From NCBI GenBank assembly GCA_009363175.1, contig CP045205.1, forward strand, positions 4,030,001 to 4,094,000: a stretch of DNA of 64,000 bases, written 5' to 3'. The translations under genes and the position numbers were made by a program. Under the pieces are notes generated by a model. The model did no database searches. It saw only the letters and a list, made by a program, of their open reading frames with translations, and was not told the origin of the DNA. The DNA comes from Citrobacter telavivensis. Lineage in GTDB: Bacteria > Pseudomonadota > Gammaproteobacteria > Enterobacterales > Enterobacteriaceae. Positions 1-8,338 of this stretch are shown here, in pieces (the stretch's first letter is position 1; each line of letters begins with the position of its first letter).

Positions 1-702
1 TGCCGGGCCATCGCTGCGCTGGCGTAGCTGGTGGATCCAGCCGCGACGCAGCAGTTCATCACGCAGCACCTGACCGGAGATATGGTGTTTACGGAACAGC
101 TCGCTGCCCTCGCCCGTCTCCATCAGTTCAATGAAGCGCAGTTGAATGGGACGCGTCTGGATCCAGTCGAGAAAAGTATCGAGCTGATGGTGGTTCACAT
201 CGCGCATCAACACGGTGTTCACTTTGACCTTTTTAAAGCCGGCATCAAACGCAGCGTCAATACCCGCCATCACCTGCTGGAATTTATCCTGCCCGGTAAT
301 CGCGTGGAATTGACGCGCATCGAGGCTGTCGACGCTAACGTTAATGCCGGTCAGGCCAGCATCGCGCCAGTGGGCAGCATCACGCGCCAGACGGTAGCCG
401 TTCGTGGTCACCGCCAGCTGACGAATCGCGTCGTTTTCACGCACGGCGGCAATGATGTCAGTAAAGTCGCGACGCAGGGAGGGTTCGCCACCGGTCAGGC
501 GCACTTTTTCAGTGCCCAGGTTGGCAAAGGCGCGTGTCACCCGACGAATTTCATCGACGGTGAGAAAACCTTTATTAGTGACGCCGCCGGGCTTGTAGCC
601 ATCCGGCAAGCAGTATGTGCAACGAAAGTTACACACGTCGGTAATCGACAGACGCAAGTAGTAAAACTTGCGCGCGAAAGCATCGGTCAGTTGTGAGGCC
701 AT
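1..702 (-). CDS. moaA: GTP 3',8-cyclase MoaA (3' end outside window)
   Basis: Radical-SAM enzyme that converts GTP to 3',8-cyclo-GTP, the first step of molybdenum cofactor synthesis in the cytosol. The reverse strand reads MASQLTDAFARKFYYLRLS from an ATG at 702, followed by the radical-SAM cysteine cluster (CNFRCTYC), as in E. coli MoaA. Only 234 codons are inside the window; the family is about 329 residues, so the C-terminal part with the second iron-sulfur cluster is missing at the window edge. The gene is preceded by an AAAGG ribosome site and a Moco riboswitch. It is divergent from ybhK, as in E. coli. Confidence 0.97.
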   Translation of the reverse strand, partial: MASQLTDAFARKFYYLRLSITDVCNFRCTYCLPDGYKPGGVTNKGFLTVDEIRRVTRAFANLGTEKVRLTGGEPSLRRDFTDIIAAVRENDAIRQLAVTTNGYRLARDAAHWRDAGLTGINVSVDSLDARQFHAITGQDKFQQVMAGIDAAFDAGFKKVKVNTVLMRDVNHHQLDTFLDWIQTRPIQLRFIELMETGEGSELFRKHHISGQVLRDELLRRGWIHQLRQRSDGPA

Positions 703-720
703 GTACACCTTTCCAAATAT

Positions 721-813
721 GGGAGGCGAAGTCATTTCTTCCTGCGCCCTGGTGGCAATGCGTTTGCATTGTCACGGCCAAAGCACCGTATCATTTGACC
801 CAGGTGCAGAGGC
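721..813 (-). ncRNA. Moco (molybdenum cofactor) riboswitch of the moa operon
   Basis: The leader of moaA on the minus strand carries the conserved Moco RNA elements in order: CCTCTGCACCTGGGTCA, a GCTTTGGCCGTGACAATG block with its complementary arm, GCCACCAGGGC, and GAAATGACTTCGCCTCCC. The element ends 18 bases before the moaA ATG, close enough to control the ribosome site. In E. coli this aptamer lowers moaA expression when the cofactor is plentiful. Identification rests on remembered motif similarity, not a covariance search. Confidence 0.85.
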
Positions 814-1099
814 TAGAGTGTTTACTGTGGTTATGCCGATACTAGCGTGTAAACGCGCATTATGCCATTCACACTTAACGCTGTATAATCATGTATATAG
901 CGTCATGATCGTGCTATTTCGCTACAGAATAAGCGAAAATAGCACTTTTGCATTGATGTACATCATTTCGCTGTCAGGCGCGCATCACCATAAAGAGGTA
1001 GTGTGGCAGAATTTATTTTCTCAACTCGCCGCTGGCGAATTGCTGAAAAGCCCCTGTTTGCGCTACTGTAGCGCGGTAAATCTGACTTCAGGAATTTTT
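814..1099. promoter_or_regulatory. Divergent moaA/ybhK promoter region
   Basis: With the riboswitch, this fills the 397-base space between the divergent moaA and ybhK starts. It contains AT-rich stretches (for example TATAATCATGTATA near 883-896) that could serve as -10 elements in either direction. An open reading frame on the plus strand runs through it into ybhK, but it looks non-coding and is not a better start for ybhK. Transcription starts are not resolved from sequence. Confidence 0.45.
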
Positions 1100-2008
1100 A
1101 TGCGCAATCGTACGCTGGCTGACCTGGATCGTGTCGTTGCTCTCGGCGGAGGGCATGGATTAGGACGCGTTCTCTCTTCCCTCTCTCCCCTGGGTTCGCG
1201 CCTCACCGGTATCGTGACCACCACCGATAACGGCGGTTCGACGGGCCGTATTCGCCGTTCAGAAGGGGGAATCGCCTGGGGCGATATGCGCAACTGTCTT
1301 AATCAACTGATTACCGAACCGAGCGTCGCCTCCGCCATGTTTGAATACCGTTTTGGCGGTAATGGCGAACTTTCCGGCCATAACCTCGGAAATCTGATGT
1401 TAAAGGCGCTCGATCACCTGAGCGTGCGGCCTCTGGAAGCCATCAATTTAATTCGTAATCTGCTGAAGGTAGATGCACATTTAATCCCCATGTCGGAGTT
1501 GCCTGTTGACCTGATGGCGATCGACGATCAGGGGCATGAAGTTTACGGTGAAGTGAATATCGATCAGCTCACCTCACCGTTGCAGGAGCTGATGCTGTCG
1601 CCGAAGGTACCGACCACCCGGGAAGCGGTGCAGGCGATTAACGATGCCGATCTGATTATTATCGGCCCGGGCAGCTTTTACACCAGCCTGATGCCGATCC
1701 TGCTGCTGGATGATCTTGCGCAGGCGCTACGGCGCACACAGGCGCCCATGGTCTACATCGGCAATCTGGGCCGGGAACTGAGCATCCCCGCCGCGAGCCT
1801 CACGCTTCTCGATAAGCTAACCATTATGGAGCAGTATGTTGGCAAGAAAGTCGTTGATGCGGTGATCGTGGGGCCGAAAGTGGATATCTCTGCGGTCAGT
1901 GATCGGGTGGTGATTCAGGAAGTGCTGGAGGCCAGCGATATTCCCTATCGCCATGACCGCCAGTTATTACACAGCGCGCTGGAGAAAGCAGTGCAAGCTT
2001 TGGGATGA
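1100..2008 (+). CDS. ybhK: YbhK, YvcK/CofD-like gluconeogenesis-factor family protein
   Basis: Cytosolic protein of 302 residues in the family of Bacillus YvcK, which is needed for growth on gluconeogenic carbon sources and cell shape; relatives such as CofD transfer a 2-phospholactyl group. The N-terminus MRNRTLADLDRVVALGGGHG contains the glycine-rich nucleotide-binding loop, and GIVTTTDNGGSTGRIR follows. I chose the ATG at 1100 because it follows a CAGGAA ribosome site and gives the E. coli length. Upstream codons in the same frame do not look coding. The biochemical role in enterics is not established. Confidence 0.93.
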   Translation: MRNRTLADLDRVVALGGGHGLGRVLSSLSPLGSRLTGIVTTTDNGGSTGRIRRSEGGIAWGDMRNCLNQLITEPSVASAMFEYRFGGNGELSGHNLGNLMLKALDHLSVRPLEAINLIRNLLKVDAHLIPMSELPVDLMAIDDQGHEVYGEVNIDQLTSPLQELMLSPKVPTTREAVQAINDADLIIIGPGSFYTSLMPILLLDDLAQALRRTQAPMVYIGNLGRELSIPAASLTLLDKLTIMEQYVGKKVVDAVIVGPKVDISAVSDRVVIQEVLEASDIPYRHDRQLLHSALEKAVQALG

Positions 2009-2017
2009 GTATTTTAT

Positions 2018-2047
2018 TGCCGGATGGCGCTTCGCTTATCCGGCCTA
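2018..2047. repeat. REP (palindromic unit) between ybhK and uvrB
   Basis: A single imperfect palindrome of the enterobacterial REP type (GCCGGATGGCGC...GCTTATCCGGCCTAC) in the 55-base space between the converging ends of ybhK and uvrB. Such units often stabilise or end transcripts. Confidence 0.9.
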
Positions 2048-2063
2048 CAAAGCCTGGCCTGGA

Positions 2064-4085
2064 CTACGACGCGGCGATAAACAGTTCACGCAGCTGATGC
2101 AGTTGATCGCGGATCTGCGCGGCCTCTTCGAACTCCAGGTTCTGCGCATGCTGCATCATCTGCCCTTCCAGCTCGTGAATCTTCTGCTGCAGCGCTTTTG
2201 GCGTCATGTCCAGTTCGACCACATCCGACTTCGCCGCGGAACGCGACTTGCCTCTGCCCTTCGCCTTGGTTTTCGCGATGTTCTGCCCCAGCGCCAGAAT
2301 ATCGACCACTTTTTTATTCAGGCCCTGCGGGATAATGCCGTGCTCTTCGTTGTACTGCTGCTGTTTCTCGCGACGGCGTTCGGTTTCGCTAATCGCCTTC
2401 GCCATTGAGGCCGTGATTTTGTCGCCGTAGAGAATCGCCTTCCCGTTGATGTTACGCGCCGCACGACCGATAGTCTGAATCAGCGAACGTTCGGAACGCA
2501 GGAACCCTTCCTTGTCGGCGTCGAGAATCGCCACCAGCGACACCTCAGGCATATCGAGACCTTCGCGCAACAGGTTGATCCCCACCAGCACGTCAAACTC
2601 GCCCAGACGCAGGTCACGAATGATTTCCATACGCTCCACGGTATCGATGTCCGAGTGCAGATAGCGCACCCGCTCGCCGTGCTCTTCCAGATATTCGGTA
2701 AGATCTTCCGCCATCCGTTTGGTCAGCGTGGTCACCAGCACACGCTCGTTGATCTGCGCGCGCTTGCGGATCTCAGAAAGCAGATCGTCCACCTGCGTTG
2801 CCACCGGACGCACTTCAATCACCGGATCCAGTAACCCTGTCGGACGCACCACCTGATCAACCACATCGCCGCCGGATTTCTCCAGTTCGTAATTGCCCGG
2901 CGTCGCAGAAACGTAGATGGTCTGCGGTGCCAGCGCTTCAAACTCTTCGAACTTTAACGGCCGGTTATCCAGCGCCGACGGCAGACGGAAACCGTATTCC
3001 ACCAGCGTCTCTTTACGCGCGCGGTCGCCACGATACATCCCACCAATCTGCGGGATAGTCACGTGGGATTCATCCACCACCAGCAAACCGTCGGCGGGCA
3101 GATAGTCAAACAACGTCGGCGGCGGCTCACCCGGTCCGCGTCCTGAGAGAAAGCGCGAGTAGTTTTCAATTCCCGAGCAGTAGCCCAGCTCGTTCATCAT
3201 CTCCAGATCAAACTGGGTACGTTGGCTCAGACGCTGCTCTTCCAGCAGTTTGTCATTAGCGAGCAGGACTTTACGTCGTTCAGCCAGTTCGACTTTGATC
3301 TCTTCCATCGCCTGCACAATGCGCTCACGCGGAGTCACGTAGTGCGTTTTCGGGTAGATGGTGTAGCGCGAAATGGTGGACTCCACCTGCCCGGTCAGCG
3401 GGTCAAACAGCGACAAACGCTCCACCTCTTCGTCAAACAGCTCAACGCGCAGCGCAATGTCGTCGGATTCCGCCGGGAAGATGTCGATCACTTCACCGCG
3501 CACGCGGAAGGTCCCGCGCTGGAAAGCCTGATCGTTGCGGGTATATTGCAGTTCGGCCAGTCGACGCAGAATGGCGCGCTGATCGATGATCATGCCCACC
3601 GTCATGTGCAGCATCATCTTCAGGTATAAATCCGGATCGCCCAGACCATAGATGGCAGAAACGGATGCCACGACGATCACGTCACGGCGCTCCAGCAATG
3701 CTTTGGTGGCGGACAGACGCATCTGCTCAATGTGTTCGTTCACCGACGCATCCTTTTCGATAAAGGTGTCAGAACTGGGAACGTACGCTTCCGGCTGATA
3801 GTAGTCGTAGTAGGAGACGAAATACTCGACGGCGTTATCCGGGAAAAACTCTTTCATTTCACCATACAGCTGCGCCGCCAGCGTTTTGTTGGGTGCCAGT
3901 ACCATCGTCGGGCGCTGTAGATCCGCAATCACATTGGCGATGGTGAAGGTTTTCCCTGACCCCGTTACGCCAAGCAGCGTCTGATGCGCCAGGCCGTCCT
4001 CCAGTCCCTCTTCCAGACGTCGTATCGCCTCGGGCTGATCGCCGGAAGGTTTAAATGCGGAATTCAGTTTGAACGGTTTACTCAT
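2064..4085 (-). CDS. uvrB: UvrB, excinuclease ABC subunit B
   Basis: Helicase-like damage-verification subunit of nucleotide excision repair. It is loaded by UvrA and recruits UvrC for incision. The 673 residues match the E. coli length. Walker A is GVTGSGKT at residues 39-46, and the tyrosine-rich beta-hairpin that probes the damage is near 92-112 (YYDYYQPEAYVP). The C-terminal UVR domain (EGQMMQHAQNLEFEEAAQIRD) binds UvrC. The gene is monocistronic and has an SOS box upstream at 4159-4178. Confidence 0.99.
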   Translation of the reverse strand: MSKPFKLNSAFKPSGDQPEAIRRLEEGLEDGLAHQTLLGVTGSGKTFTIANVIADLQRPTMVLAPNKTLAAQLYGEMKEFFPDNAVEYFVSYYDYYQPEAYVPSSDTFIEKDASVNEHIEQMRLSATKALLERRDVIVVASVSAIYGLGDPDLYLKMMLHMTVGMIIDQRAILRRLAELQYTRNDQAFQRGTFRVRGEVIDIFPAESDDIALRVELFDEEVERLSLFDPLTGQVESTISRYTIYPKTHYVTPRERIVQAMEEIKVELAERRKVLLANDKLLEEQRLSQRTQFDLEMMNELGYCSGIENYSRFLSGRGPGEPPPTLFDYLPADGLLVVDESHVTIPQIGGMYRGDRARKETLVEYGFRLPSALDNRPLKFEEFEALAPQTIYVSATPGNYELEKSGGDVVDQVVRPTGLLDPVIEVRPVATQVDDLLSEIRKRAQINERVLVTTLTKRMAEDLTEYLEEHGERVRYLHSDIDTVERMEIIRDLRLGEFDVLVGINLLREGLDMPEVSLVAILDADKEGFLRSERSLIQTIGRAARNINGKAILYGDKITASMAKAISETERRREKQQQYNEEHGIIPQGLNKKVVDILALGQNIAKTKAKGRGKSRSAAKSDVVELDMTPKALQQKIHELEGQMMQHAQNLEFEEAAQIRDQLHQLRELFIAAS

Positions 4086-4158
4086 GAGCAGCTACCTGAA
4101 GGAATGGGCGGGCAGGTGTGTAATTTTACTCGCAGAGGATAATATTGCCAGTAAAATA

Positions 4159-4178
4159 TACTGGATGAAAAAACAGTA
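4159..4178 (-). promoter_or_regulatory. LexA (SOS) box of uvrB
   Basis: TACTGTTTTTTCATCCAGTA on the minus strand, differing from the E. coli uvrB operator at few positions as I recall it. The core is CTGT, 8 bases, CCAG. It lies 74 bases upstream of the uvrB ATG and overlaps an AT-rich -10 region (TATAATATTGCC-like), the right place for a repressor of the proximal promoter. Confidence 0.9.
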
Positions 4179-4649
4179 ACGCCTCATAATATTTGTGTTA
4201 CGCGTGATAAAATCGGTTCGCAGGCGGCCAAAATTTCACCGCTGACAAGATATTACACTATGAAGCGGGTTTATCCCCAGACCATTGACTTCGTTAACAT
4301 TGTCAAGATGTGTTATGAAAGTTTTATTGCATTCAATGACCGGGATATGACAGCCATTGATTTTATCTAACGAGCTGTAAAACAACGACTATTTCGTAAA
4401 GCCGTCTTTCGCGCCAATTCAGCTGGAAGCCGCGTATTCTCTCGCTTGCCTTGTGTTTTCTAACTCTAATACACAAGGTTATCCACAGGAATGGTGGATA
4501 ACTGCCTGCAGGCCGTATGGCCTGCCGCCTGGCAAATTCCCGGTCCGGCCCACCAGGACGCACATAAAAAAAAATTATCGCTAAATTTTGATTTTTATCA
4601 GCTAACGAAGCGCCCCTGGCAGGCGAGATCTTGCTCGCAATTTCGCCTT
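4179..4649. promoter_or_regulatory. Distal uvrB control region with DnaA-like boxes
   Basis: The 564-base space between uvrB and bioD has no plausible gene. It carries a perfect DnaA box TTATCCACA (4479-4487), an inverted near-match TTATCCACC on the minus strand (4494-4502), and TTATCCCCA at 4271-4279. In E. coli the distal uvrB promoter region has also been linked to DnaA binding. The stretch next to bioD has a short hairpin (GCGAGATCTTGCTCGC near 4621-4636) that could mark the bio operon end, but no clear T-run follows. Confidence 0.6.
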
Positions 4650-5336
4650 TTACTCGTCCACGAGCAAAGAGAGATCCAGATATTGTCCTGTGACCGCGTT
4701 TTCGGCTCCAGCGTCAAGCCACGGGATTTCGCCTAACAGCGGCGCAGGGATGACCCGCTGAAGCGTCGTCATATACTCGTGGTGGCGTTTCCCCGGCGGC
4801 GTGACGTCATTCGCCACCCATCCGGCAAGCCGGAGTCCTGCCTGCTGTACCGCCTGCGCTGTCAGCATGGCATGGTTAATACATCCCAACTTTACGCCGA
4901 CGACCAGGATAACCGGCAACCGCTCGTGCTGCACCCAGTCGGCGAAGGTAAAATCCTCCGCAAGCGGGGTAAACCAGCCGCCTGCACCTTCGACCAACAG
5001 CCACTCCGCCTGGGCATCCAGCGCGCGTAATCCCTCTGACATCACGTCAGCATGAATCGGCCTCCCTTCATCAGCGCTGATGATATGCGGTGAGGTGGGT
5101 TCCGCGAAGGTGTAAGGATTCACCGCCGCATAGTCCAGCGCCAGACTGCTGTTGCGCTGAAGCGCCAGGGCATCGCTGTTGCGCAGTCCTTCTGGCGTCA
5201 TTTCACTGCCTGAGGCGACGGGTTTATAGCCAGCCGTCCGGTAGCCCAGACTGCGCGCCGCCTGTAGCAGCGCACAGCTGGCGACGGTTTTACCGACTTC
5301 CGTGTCGGTGCCGGTGACAAAATAACGTTTAGTCAC
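4650..5336 (-). CDS. bioD: BioD, dethiobiotin synthetase
   Basis: ATP-dependent carboxylase that closes the ureido ring of 7,8-diaminopelargonate to give dethiobiotin, the penultimate step of biotin synthesis. The N-terminus MTKRYFVTGTDTEVGKTVAS contains the P-loop variant GTDTEVGKT at residues 8-16. At 228 residues it has the usual length. It is the last gene of bioBFCD and its start overlaps the end of bioC by 8 bases, so it is probably translationally coupled. It is controlled from the bioO operator at 8295-8334. Confidence 0.98.
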   Translation of the reverse strand: MTKRYFVTGTDTEVGKTVASCALLQAARSLGYRTAGYKPVASGSEMTPEGLRNSDALALQRNSSLALDYAAVNPYTFAEPTSPHIISADEGRPIHADVMSEGLRALDAQAEWLLVEGAGGWFTPLAEDFTFADWVQHERLPVILVVGVKLGCINHAMLTAQAVQQAGLRLAGWVANDVTPPGKRHHEYMTTLQRVIPAPLLGEIPWLDAGAENAVTGQYLDLSLLVDE

Positions 5337-6084
5337 GTGTAATCACTCCTGCAAAAAGATGGTAGGTCAGAGGATATTTCCCCTGCCGCTGGGGCCAGGC
5401 CAGTTGAAGCTGCTGCAACTGCGAGCGGGTTAAGACGCGCGACGTGCGCCCCTCGTGCAAATGGGTCGCGCCGATACCTTTCAGCGAGCGCATGGCGCTC
5501 AGAGCGTCATCAAATTCCAGCGTCAGGGAGATCGATTGATGATGCCCCTGCCAGCCGCGCATCGCGTCACACAGCGCCTCACGGGATAAAAACCGGTTGC
5601 CATGCGCCCGGTCATCCACCGCGCGCCAGGCCTGATGAAGCTCCGGCAGCGAGTCCTGGGCCAGCGTGGTGAAGGCCACACGCCCGCCGGGACGCACGAC
5701 CCGGTAAAGCTCGCTTAGCGCATGATGCAGACTGTCACACCACTGCACGGCCAGATTGCTCCAGGCCAGGTCGAACGACGCGGTGGCTAACGGTAGCGAC
5801 TCGATGTCACCGGCGAGATAGTGATGCGCCACATTCTGACGACGCGCCTCGTCCAGCATCCGGGCAGAGAGATCCAGCGCGGTAACCTGGCTGCCCTGCT
5901 CGCGCCAGTAGCGACTCAGACGACCCGGCCCGCAGCCGGCATCCAGCACCTGCGAAAACGGGCGTTGCGGCAGTTGCGCCAGCAAGGCGTCTGCGCTCAG
6001 ACGCTGCAATGTGGCGTGCTGCTCATAGTGCGCTGCCGCACGGCCAAACGCCGCCGCGACAGCCTGCTTATTCACTTGCCCCAT
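5329..6084 (-). CDS. bioC: BioC, malonyl-ACP O-methyltransferase
   Basis: SAM-dependent methyltransferase that masks the carboxyl of malonyl-ACP so fatty-acid synthesis can build the pimeloyl moiety of biotin. The SAM-binding glycine motif is DAGCGPGRLS at residues 48-57. I placed the start at the ATG at 6084, which gives MGQVNKQAVAAAFGRAA and 251 residues as in E. coli. An upstream start would add 13 atypical residues. It overlaps bioF by 17 bases and bioD by 8. Confidence 0.97.
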   Translation of the reverse strand: MGQVNKQAVAAAFGRAAAHYEQHATLQRLSADALLAQLPQRPFSQVLDAGCGPGRLSRYWREQGSQVTALDLSARMLDEARRQNVAHHYLAGDIESLPLATASFDLAWSNLAVQWCDSLHHALSELYRVVRPGGRVAFTTLAQDSLPELHQAWRAVDDRAHGNRFLSREALCDAMRGWQGHHQSISLTLEFDDALSAMRSLKGIGATHLHEGRTSRVLTRSQLQQLQLAWPQRQGKYPLTYHLFAGVITRD

Positions 6085-7225
6085 GCAGCACCTCCAGCAA
6101 ACGATCGATATCCTCGGGCTCATGCGCCTGGGTTAACGTCAGGCGCAGACGGGCCGTCCCGGCGGGCACGGTCGGTGGACGGATAGCCGTGACCCAGCAT
6201 CCCTGACGGCGCAGGGTGTCCGCCAGCCGTAGCGCGCGTGCATTTTCGCCGACAATCAGCGGCTGGATGGCACTGTGCGACTGCGCCAGGGTGAAATCGG
6301 CGTGATTGACTGATGAACGAAAGCGCTGGATAAGCGCAGCCAGTTTCTCCCTGCGCGCGTCACCTTCCTGACTGCGAATCACCGAAAGCGACGCCTGTAG
6401 CGCCATCGCCTGCGCAGGCGGCATGCTGGTGCTGTATATCAGATGACGGGCGAACTGCAGCAGATAATCGGCAACGCTTTCGGAGCACAGGATCGCCGCT
6501 CCGCTGACGCCAAACCCTTTGCCAAACGTCACCACCAACAGCGCCGGTTTTACCCGCTGCTGCCAGCAACTCCCGCGCCCCTCGTCCCCGCACACGCCAA
6601 CACCATGAGCGTCATCCACCAGCAGCCAGGCCTTGCGGGTCTGTGCGGCGCGCTGAATTTCCGCAAGCGGCGCGCTGTCGCCATCCATGCTGAACACGCC
6701 CTCGGTCACCACCAGCTGTCGCCCCGAACAGGGGACATCAAGCAGGCGCGTGAGATGCGACGCGTCGTTATGGGTAAAGCGGCGAAGCTGCGCCGGACTT
6801 AGACTGGCCGCTTCCAGTAGCGAAGCATGGCTGAGGCGGTCAGCGACAATCCGGTCATCCTTTTCCATCAGCGCGGTAATCACCGCCTGGTTTGCGGCGA
6901 AACCGGAGATAAACAGCAGCGCGCGCGGATAGCCCAGCCAGTCGGCCAGTTCTTCTTCCAGTTGCTGATGGGCGATGGAATAACCGCTGACGTGACCCGA
7001 GCCGCCGCTGCCGACGCCAAACCGTTCCGCCCCCTGCTGCCAGGCGCGAACGATGCGTGGATGGTGGCTTAAGCCCAGATAATCATTGCTGGAGAAATTG
7101 AGATAGCGCTGGTCGTTCGCCTTCAGCCAGCGACCGGCCCCCTGCACGACCGTGTAACGGCGGCGCAGGGTGTCAGCCGAACGACGCGCCGTCAGCGCAT
7201 CGTCGATTTTCCGTTGCCAGATCAT
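6068..7225 (-). CDS. bioF: BioF, 8-amino-7-oxononanoate synthase
   Basis: PLP enzyme that condenses pimeloyl-ACP (or -CoA) with L-alanine to 8-amino-7-oxononanoate. At 385 residues it matches the family. The glycine-rich loop GSGGSGHVSGYS and the PLP-lysine context TFGKGFGVSG are present. Its start overlaps the bioB stop by 4 bases (ATGA type), so it is tightly coupled within bioBFCD. Confidence 0.98.
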   Translation of the reverse strand: MIWQRKIDDALTARRSADTLRRRYTVVQGAGRWLKANDQRYLNFSSNDYLGLSHHPRIVRAWQQGAERFGVGSGGSGHVSGYSIAHQQLEEELADWLGYPRALLFISGFAANQAVITALMEKDDRIVADRLSHASLLEAASLSPAQLRRFTHNDASHLTRLLDVPCSGRQLVVTEGVFSMDGDSAPLAEIQRAAQTRKAWLLVDDAHGVGVCGDEGRGSCWQQRVKPALLVVTFGKGFGVSGAAILCSESVADYLLQFARHLIYSTSMPPAQAMALQASLSVIRSQEGDARREKLAALIQRFRSSVNHADFTLAQSHSAIQPLIVGENARALRLADTLRRQGCWVTAIRPPTVPAGTARLRLTLTQAHEPEDIDRLLEVLHGASE

Positions 7226-8262
7226 ACGGCAGCCGCGTTGTAGTAATCGTCGGTATCCGGCGTCAGCAGCGCCTGCTCCAGACGCGCACGCTGCTCGTTA
7301 TCCCCCGCAAGCACCGACGTCTGCTGTGGATTCAGTCCCAGCTTGTGGAAGAGCTGGAGATCTTTGTCCTCTTCCGGGTTTGGCGTGGTGAGCAGTTTGC
7401 AGCCGTAGAAAATGGAGTTGGCCCCGGCCATAAAGCACATGGCCTGCGTTTGCTCATTCATCTGCTCGCGACCGGCGGACAGACGAACGTAAGAGGTCGG
7501 CATCATGATGCGCGCCACGGCAATGGTGCGAATAAAATCAAACGCGTCAACGTCATCGTTATCCGCCAGCGGCGTGCCCTTCACCTTTACCAACATGTTG
7601 ATCGGCACGCTTTCCGGCGGAGTCGGCAGATTTGCCAGTTGCAGGAGCAGCCCGGCACGGTCTGTCACCGTTTCGCCCAGACCGACGATGCCGCCAGAAC
7701 AGACTTTGATCCCGGCCTCGCGCACTTTGTCCAGCGTATCGAGACGCTCCTGGTAGGAACGGGTGGTGATGATGTTGCCGTAGAATTCCGGCGACGTATC
7801 GAGGTTGTGGTTGTAATAGTCCAGCCCCGCCTCCGCCAGTCGCTGTGCCTGCGATTCATCGAGCGTGCCGAGCGTCATGCAGGCTTCCAGCCCCAGCGCT
7901 TTCACCCCCTGAACCATTTGCTGCAAATACGGCATGTCACGCTCGTGCGGGTTCTTCCACGCCGCCCCCATGCAGAAACGGGTGGAACCCGCGTTTTTCG
8001 CTTTGCGCGCCGACTCCAGCACCTGCTCGACTTCCATCAGCCGCTCAGATTCAAGGCCCGTTTTATAGCGCGAACTTTGCGGGCAATATTTGCAGTCTTC
8101 CGGGCAGGCGCCGGTCTTGATCGACAACAGCGTGCTGACCTGTACCTGACGAGGGTCAAAATGCTGACGGTGAATTTGCTGTGCCTCGAACAGCAGATCC
8201 AGCAGCGGTTTTTCAAATAATTCGGTGACTTGCGACAGCGTCCAGCGAGAATGAGTGGTCAT
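7222..8262 (-). CDS. bioB: BioB, biotin synthase
   Basis: Radical-SAM enzyme that inserts sulfur into dethiobiotin. The radical-SAM cysteines are C53, C57 and C60 (GACPEDCKYC), and further cysteines ligate the auxiliary iron-sulfur cluster that donates sulfur. The length is 346 residues, as in E. coli. It is the first gene of the leftward bio transcript, 32 bases from the edge of the bioO palindrome that it shares with bioA. Confidence 0.99.
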   Translation of the reverse strand: MTTHSRWTLSQVTELFEKPLLDLLFEAQQIHRQHFDPRQVQVSTLLSIKTGACPEDCKYCPQSSRYKTGLESERLMEVEQVLESARKAKNAGSTRFCMGAAWKNPHERDMPYLQQMVQGVKALGLEACMTLGTLDESQAQRLAEAGLDYYNHNLDTSPEFYGNIITTRSYQERLDTLDKVREAGIKVCSGGIVGLGETVTDRAGLLLQLANLPTPPESVPINMLVKVKGTPLADNDDVDAFDFIRTIAVARIMMPTSYVRLSAGREQMNEQTQAMCFMAGANSIFYGCKLLTTPNPEEDKDLQLFHKLGLNPQQTSVLAGDNEQRARLEQALLTPDTDDYYNAAAV

Positions 8263-8294
8263 AATTTTATACTTTTTGTGGTGATAAGGGTGTA

Positions 8295-8334
8295 GACTTG
8301 TAAACCTAAAACTTTTTAATTTGGTTTACAAGTC
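8295..8334. promoter_or_regulatory. bioO operator for BirA (divergent bioA/bioB)
   Basis: A 40-base interrupted palindrome with arms GACTTGTAAACC and GGTTTACAAGTC separated by 16 bases. It matches the E. coli bio operator. Biotinyl-5'-AMP-bound BirA dimers would bind both arms and block the face-to-face promoters of bioA and bioBFCD. The bioA ATG follows the palindrome by only 4 bases. Confidence 0.96.
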
Positions 8335-8338
8335 GATT

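Noticed and set aside
668..1099. In-frame upstream extension of ybhK by 144 codons
   Set aside because: It runs through the Moco riboswitch and promoter region, its residues look random, and the ATG at 1100 has a ribosome site and gives the known length.
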